Part shown: piece by piece, positions 7,109 through 7,501 of the stretch
How the letters are laid out: each line of letters begins with the position of its first letter
How positions within the stretch are numbered: the first letter of the stretch is position 1
Assembly (NCBI GenBank): GCA_030052355.1
Contig: JASIGS010000581.1
Span: 1 to 7,501, forward strand
Source of the DNA: Streptosporangiaceae bacterium
GTDB taxonomy: Bacteria > Actinomycetota > Actinomycetes > Streptosporangiales > Streptosporangiaceae
Direction: 5' to 3'
Length of the DNA stretch: 7,501 nucleotides
The notes under the pieces: model-generated
Database searches by the model: none
Told to the model about the DNA's origin: nothing
Seen by the model: the letters and a program-made list of their open reading frames with translations, nothing else
Program-made: the position numbers and the translations under genes

Positions 7109-7131
7109 CCGCGCAGGCGCGTCCTGCGCGG
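7109..7131 (+). other. Strong leader hairpin abutting a ribosome binding site
   Basis: CCGCGCAGG (7109-7117) pairs perfectly with CCTGCGCGG (7123-7131) across the loop CGCGT. The 3' arm ends at the first base of GGAGG (7131-7135), the ribosome site of the 25-residue ORF that follows. It would sit within the first few bases of the predicted transcript. Copy A keeps the 5' arm but lacks the partner, so this structure is specific to the right-hand gene. It may protect the 5' end or modulate ribosome access. Confidence 0.45.
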
Positions 7132-7139
7132 GAGGAAAG

Positions 7140-7217
7140 GTGTGGGCAATTAACTATCTTGCTCGAATTGGCATCTTATGTCTCTTTGTGGCCGTAATGG
7201 CGGCCACCCTTGCGTGA
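7140..7217 (+). CDS. Possible 25-residue membrane leader peptide
   Basis: GTG 7140 follows GGAGG (7131-7135) with 4 bases between, a strong but slightly close ribosome site. The peptide reads (M)WAINYLARIGILCLFVAVM then AATLA, a single hydrophobic helix with one Arg and one Cys. It stops at TGA 7215-7217. It lies downstream of the predicted transcription start and 36 bases before the ATG of the secreted protein, in the same reading frame as that protein. Possibilities are a small membrane protein, a translated leader controlling the gene behind it, or the broken first signal peptide of that gene. The same frame is open further upstream to ATG 6990, but that region is the promoter cassette and is unlikely to be translated. 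No family is recognised. Confidence 0.35.
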   Translation: MWAINYLARIGILCLFVAVMAATLA

Positions 7218-7253
7218 GCCCGTCCGCAGGTGACGGGGGAATCGGGGTGCGTG

Positions 7254-7501
7254 ATGACCTGGTTGCCAGCATGGCGGGGACGGATAGCAGGGGTTGTCGC
7301 AGTTAGCCTGGTGATCGCATTAGCGGGCCAGGCGGTCCCCGCGGTCGCGGCTAGCACGCCGCGTGTCGCGGGTACCAAGCCCGCCTACCATCCGCCGGTG
7401 TACCGCGGCAAGCTCTGGAAGCCGCGCAAGCTCCAGGCGACAGCATCGGTCGCAGGCCACTCGCTGCCTGCTGACGCGGGAGCGTTGGCCCGGGCGGCGA
7501 T
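7254..7501 (+). CDS. Secreted protein, N-terminal part, possibly an RHS-like or large surface protein
   Basis: Eighty-two codons are present before the right edge. The start MTWLPAWRGRIAGVV, with a long hydrophobic core to about residue 29 and an AVA-AS cleavage site at 32-33, is a clear Sec signal peptide. The mature part begins with a Thr/Lys/Pro-rich stretch (PAYHPPVYRGKLWKPRKL, 43-60), then ASVAGHSLPADAGALARA. Proline- and lysine-rich lead-ins of this kind occur at the start of actinobacterial RHS/polymorphic-toxin and other large surface proteins, but 82 residues do not decide it. ATG 7254 has GGGG 6 bases upstream; GTG 7251, directly before it, and GTG 7230 are alternatives. It is controlled by promoter cassette B, like the left-hand secreted protein, suggesting a shared surface role. 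Confidence 0.75.
   Translation, partial: MTWLPAWRGRIAGVVAVSLVIALAGQAVPAVAASTPRVAGTKPAYHPPVYRGKLWKPRKLQATASVAGHSLPADAGALARAA

Larger units (their letters stand above)
7047..7121 (+). promoter_or_regulatory. 75-bp promoter cassette, copy B (drives the right-hand secreted protein)
   Basis: This is the plus-strand partner of copy A (3795-3869, minus). The two differ at only four substituted positions plus two compensating 3-base indels (CGG missing after CAGGG; AAC inserted after TCTGACC). The repeat core and the GCCGCGCAGGCGCG end are identical. It points away from the SARP gene toward the open frames at 7140 and 7254. The flanking DNA shows no similarity to that of copy A, so the two genes share a promoter module and not a whole duplicated locus. 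Confidence 0.75.

Noticed and set aside
6990..7139. Upstream extension of the 25-residue ORF to ATG 6990
   Set aside because: There is no Shine-Dalgarno before ATG 6990, and this stretch contains the conserved repeat, the -10-like box and the predicted transcription start, so it is probably not translated.
1..7501. CRISPR array, tRNA/rRNA, insertion sequence
   Set aside because: No spaced repeat array, no cloverleaf or rRNA-like stretch, and no transposase or terminal repeats with target duplication were seen by eye.

Overview
The window reads as accessory or surface-related DNA from a high-GC, filamentous-type actinobacterium. The reasons are the strong G/C preference at third codon positions, GTG starts, a large AfsR-like SARP regulator, and long secreted proteins of the kind common in Streptomyces and related orders. 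I cannot name the genus.

Layout, left to right. Bases 1-118 hold the start of a minus-strand gene that runs off the left edge, possibly a SAM-dependent methyltransferase of the THUMP-like type. A strong hairpin terminator (213-249) separates it from a 1170-residue secreted protein on the minus strand (256-3768). That protein has a signal peptide, an N-terminal region like those in actinobacterial RHS/DNRLRE proteins, a DNRLRE-like section, an Ig-like section and a C-terminal FG-GAP/VCBS-like repeat region. Bases 3769-4107 are intergenic and hold its promoter, plus a possible 56-residue ORF or gene remnant. A 949-residue SARP-BTAD-NB-ARC-TPR regulator follows on the minus strand (4108-6957). 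A divergent control region (6958-7250) contains a hairpin and a possible 25-residue membrane peptide. At 7254 a second secreted protein begins on the plus strand and runs off the right edge.

The main observation is that the two secreted-protein genes, on opposite sides of the SARP gene and pointing away from it, share a nearly identical 75-bp promoter cassette (3795-3869 minus; 7047-7121 plus). I count 68 identical bases over 72 aligned positions, with two 3-base indels. Each copy carries a tandem direct repeat of 11-bp period (TTTNCGCAA), followed by a -10-like TAGGCT/TAGGGT. This is the general layout of SARP operators. The simplest model is that the SARP between the genes activates both, which would make this a three-gene, locally regulated cell-surface module. 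The regulator-to-operator link is inference. The repeats, the cassette and the gene arrangement are read directly from the sequence.
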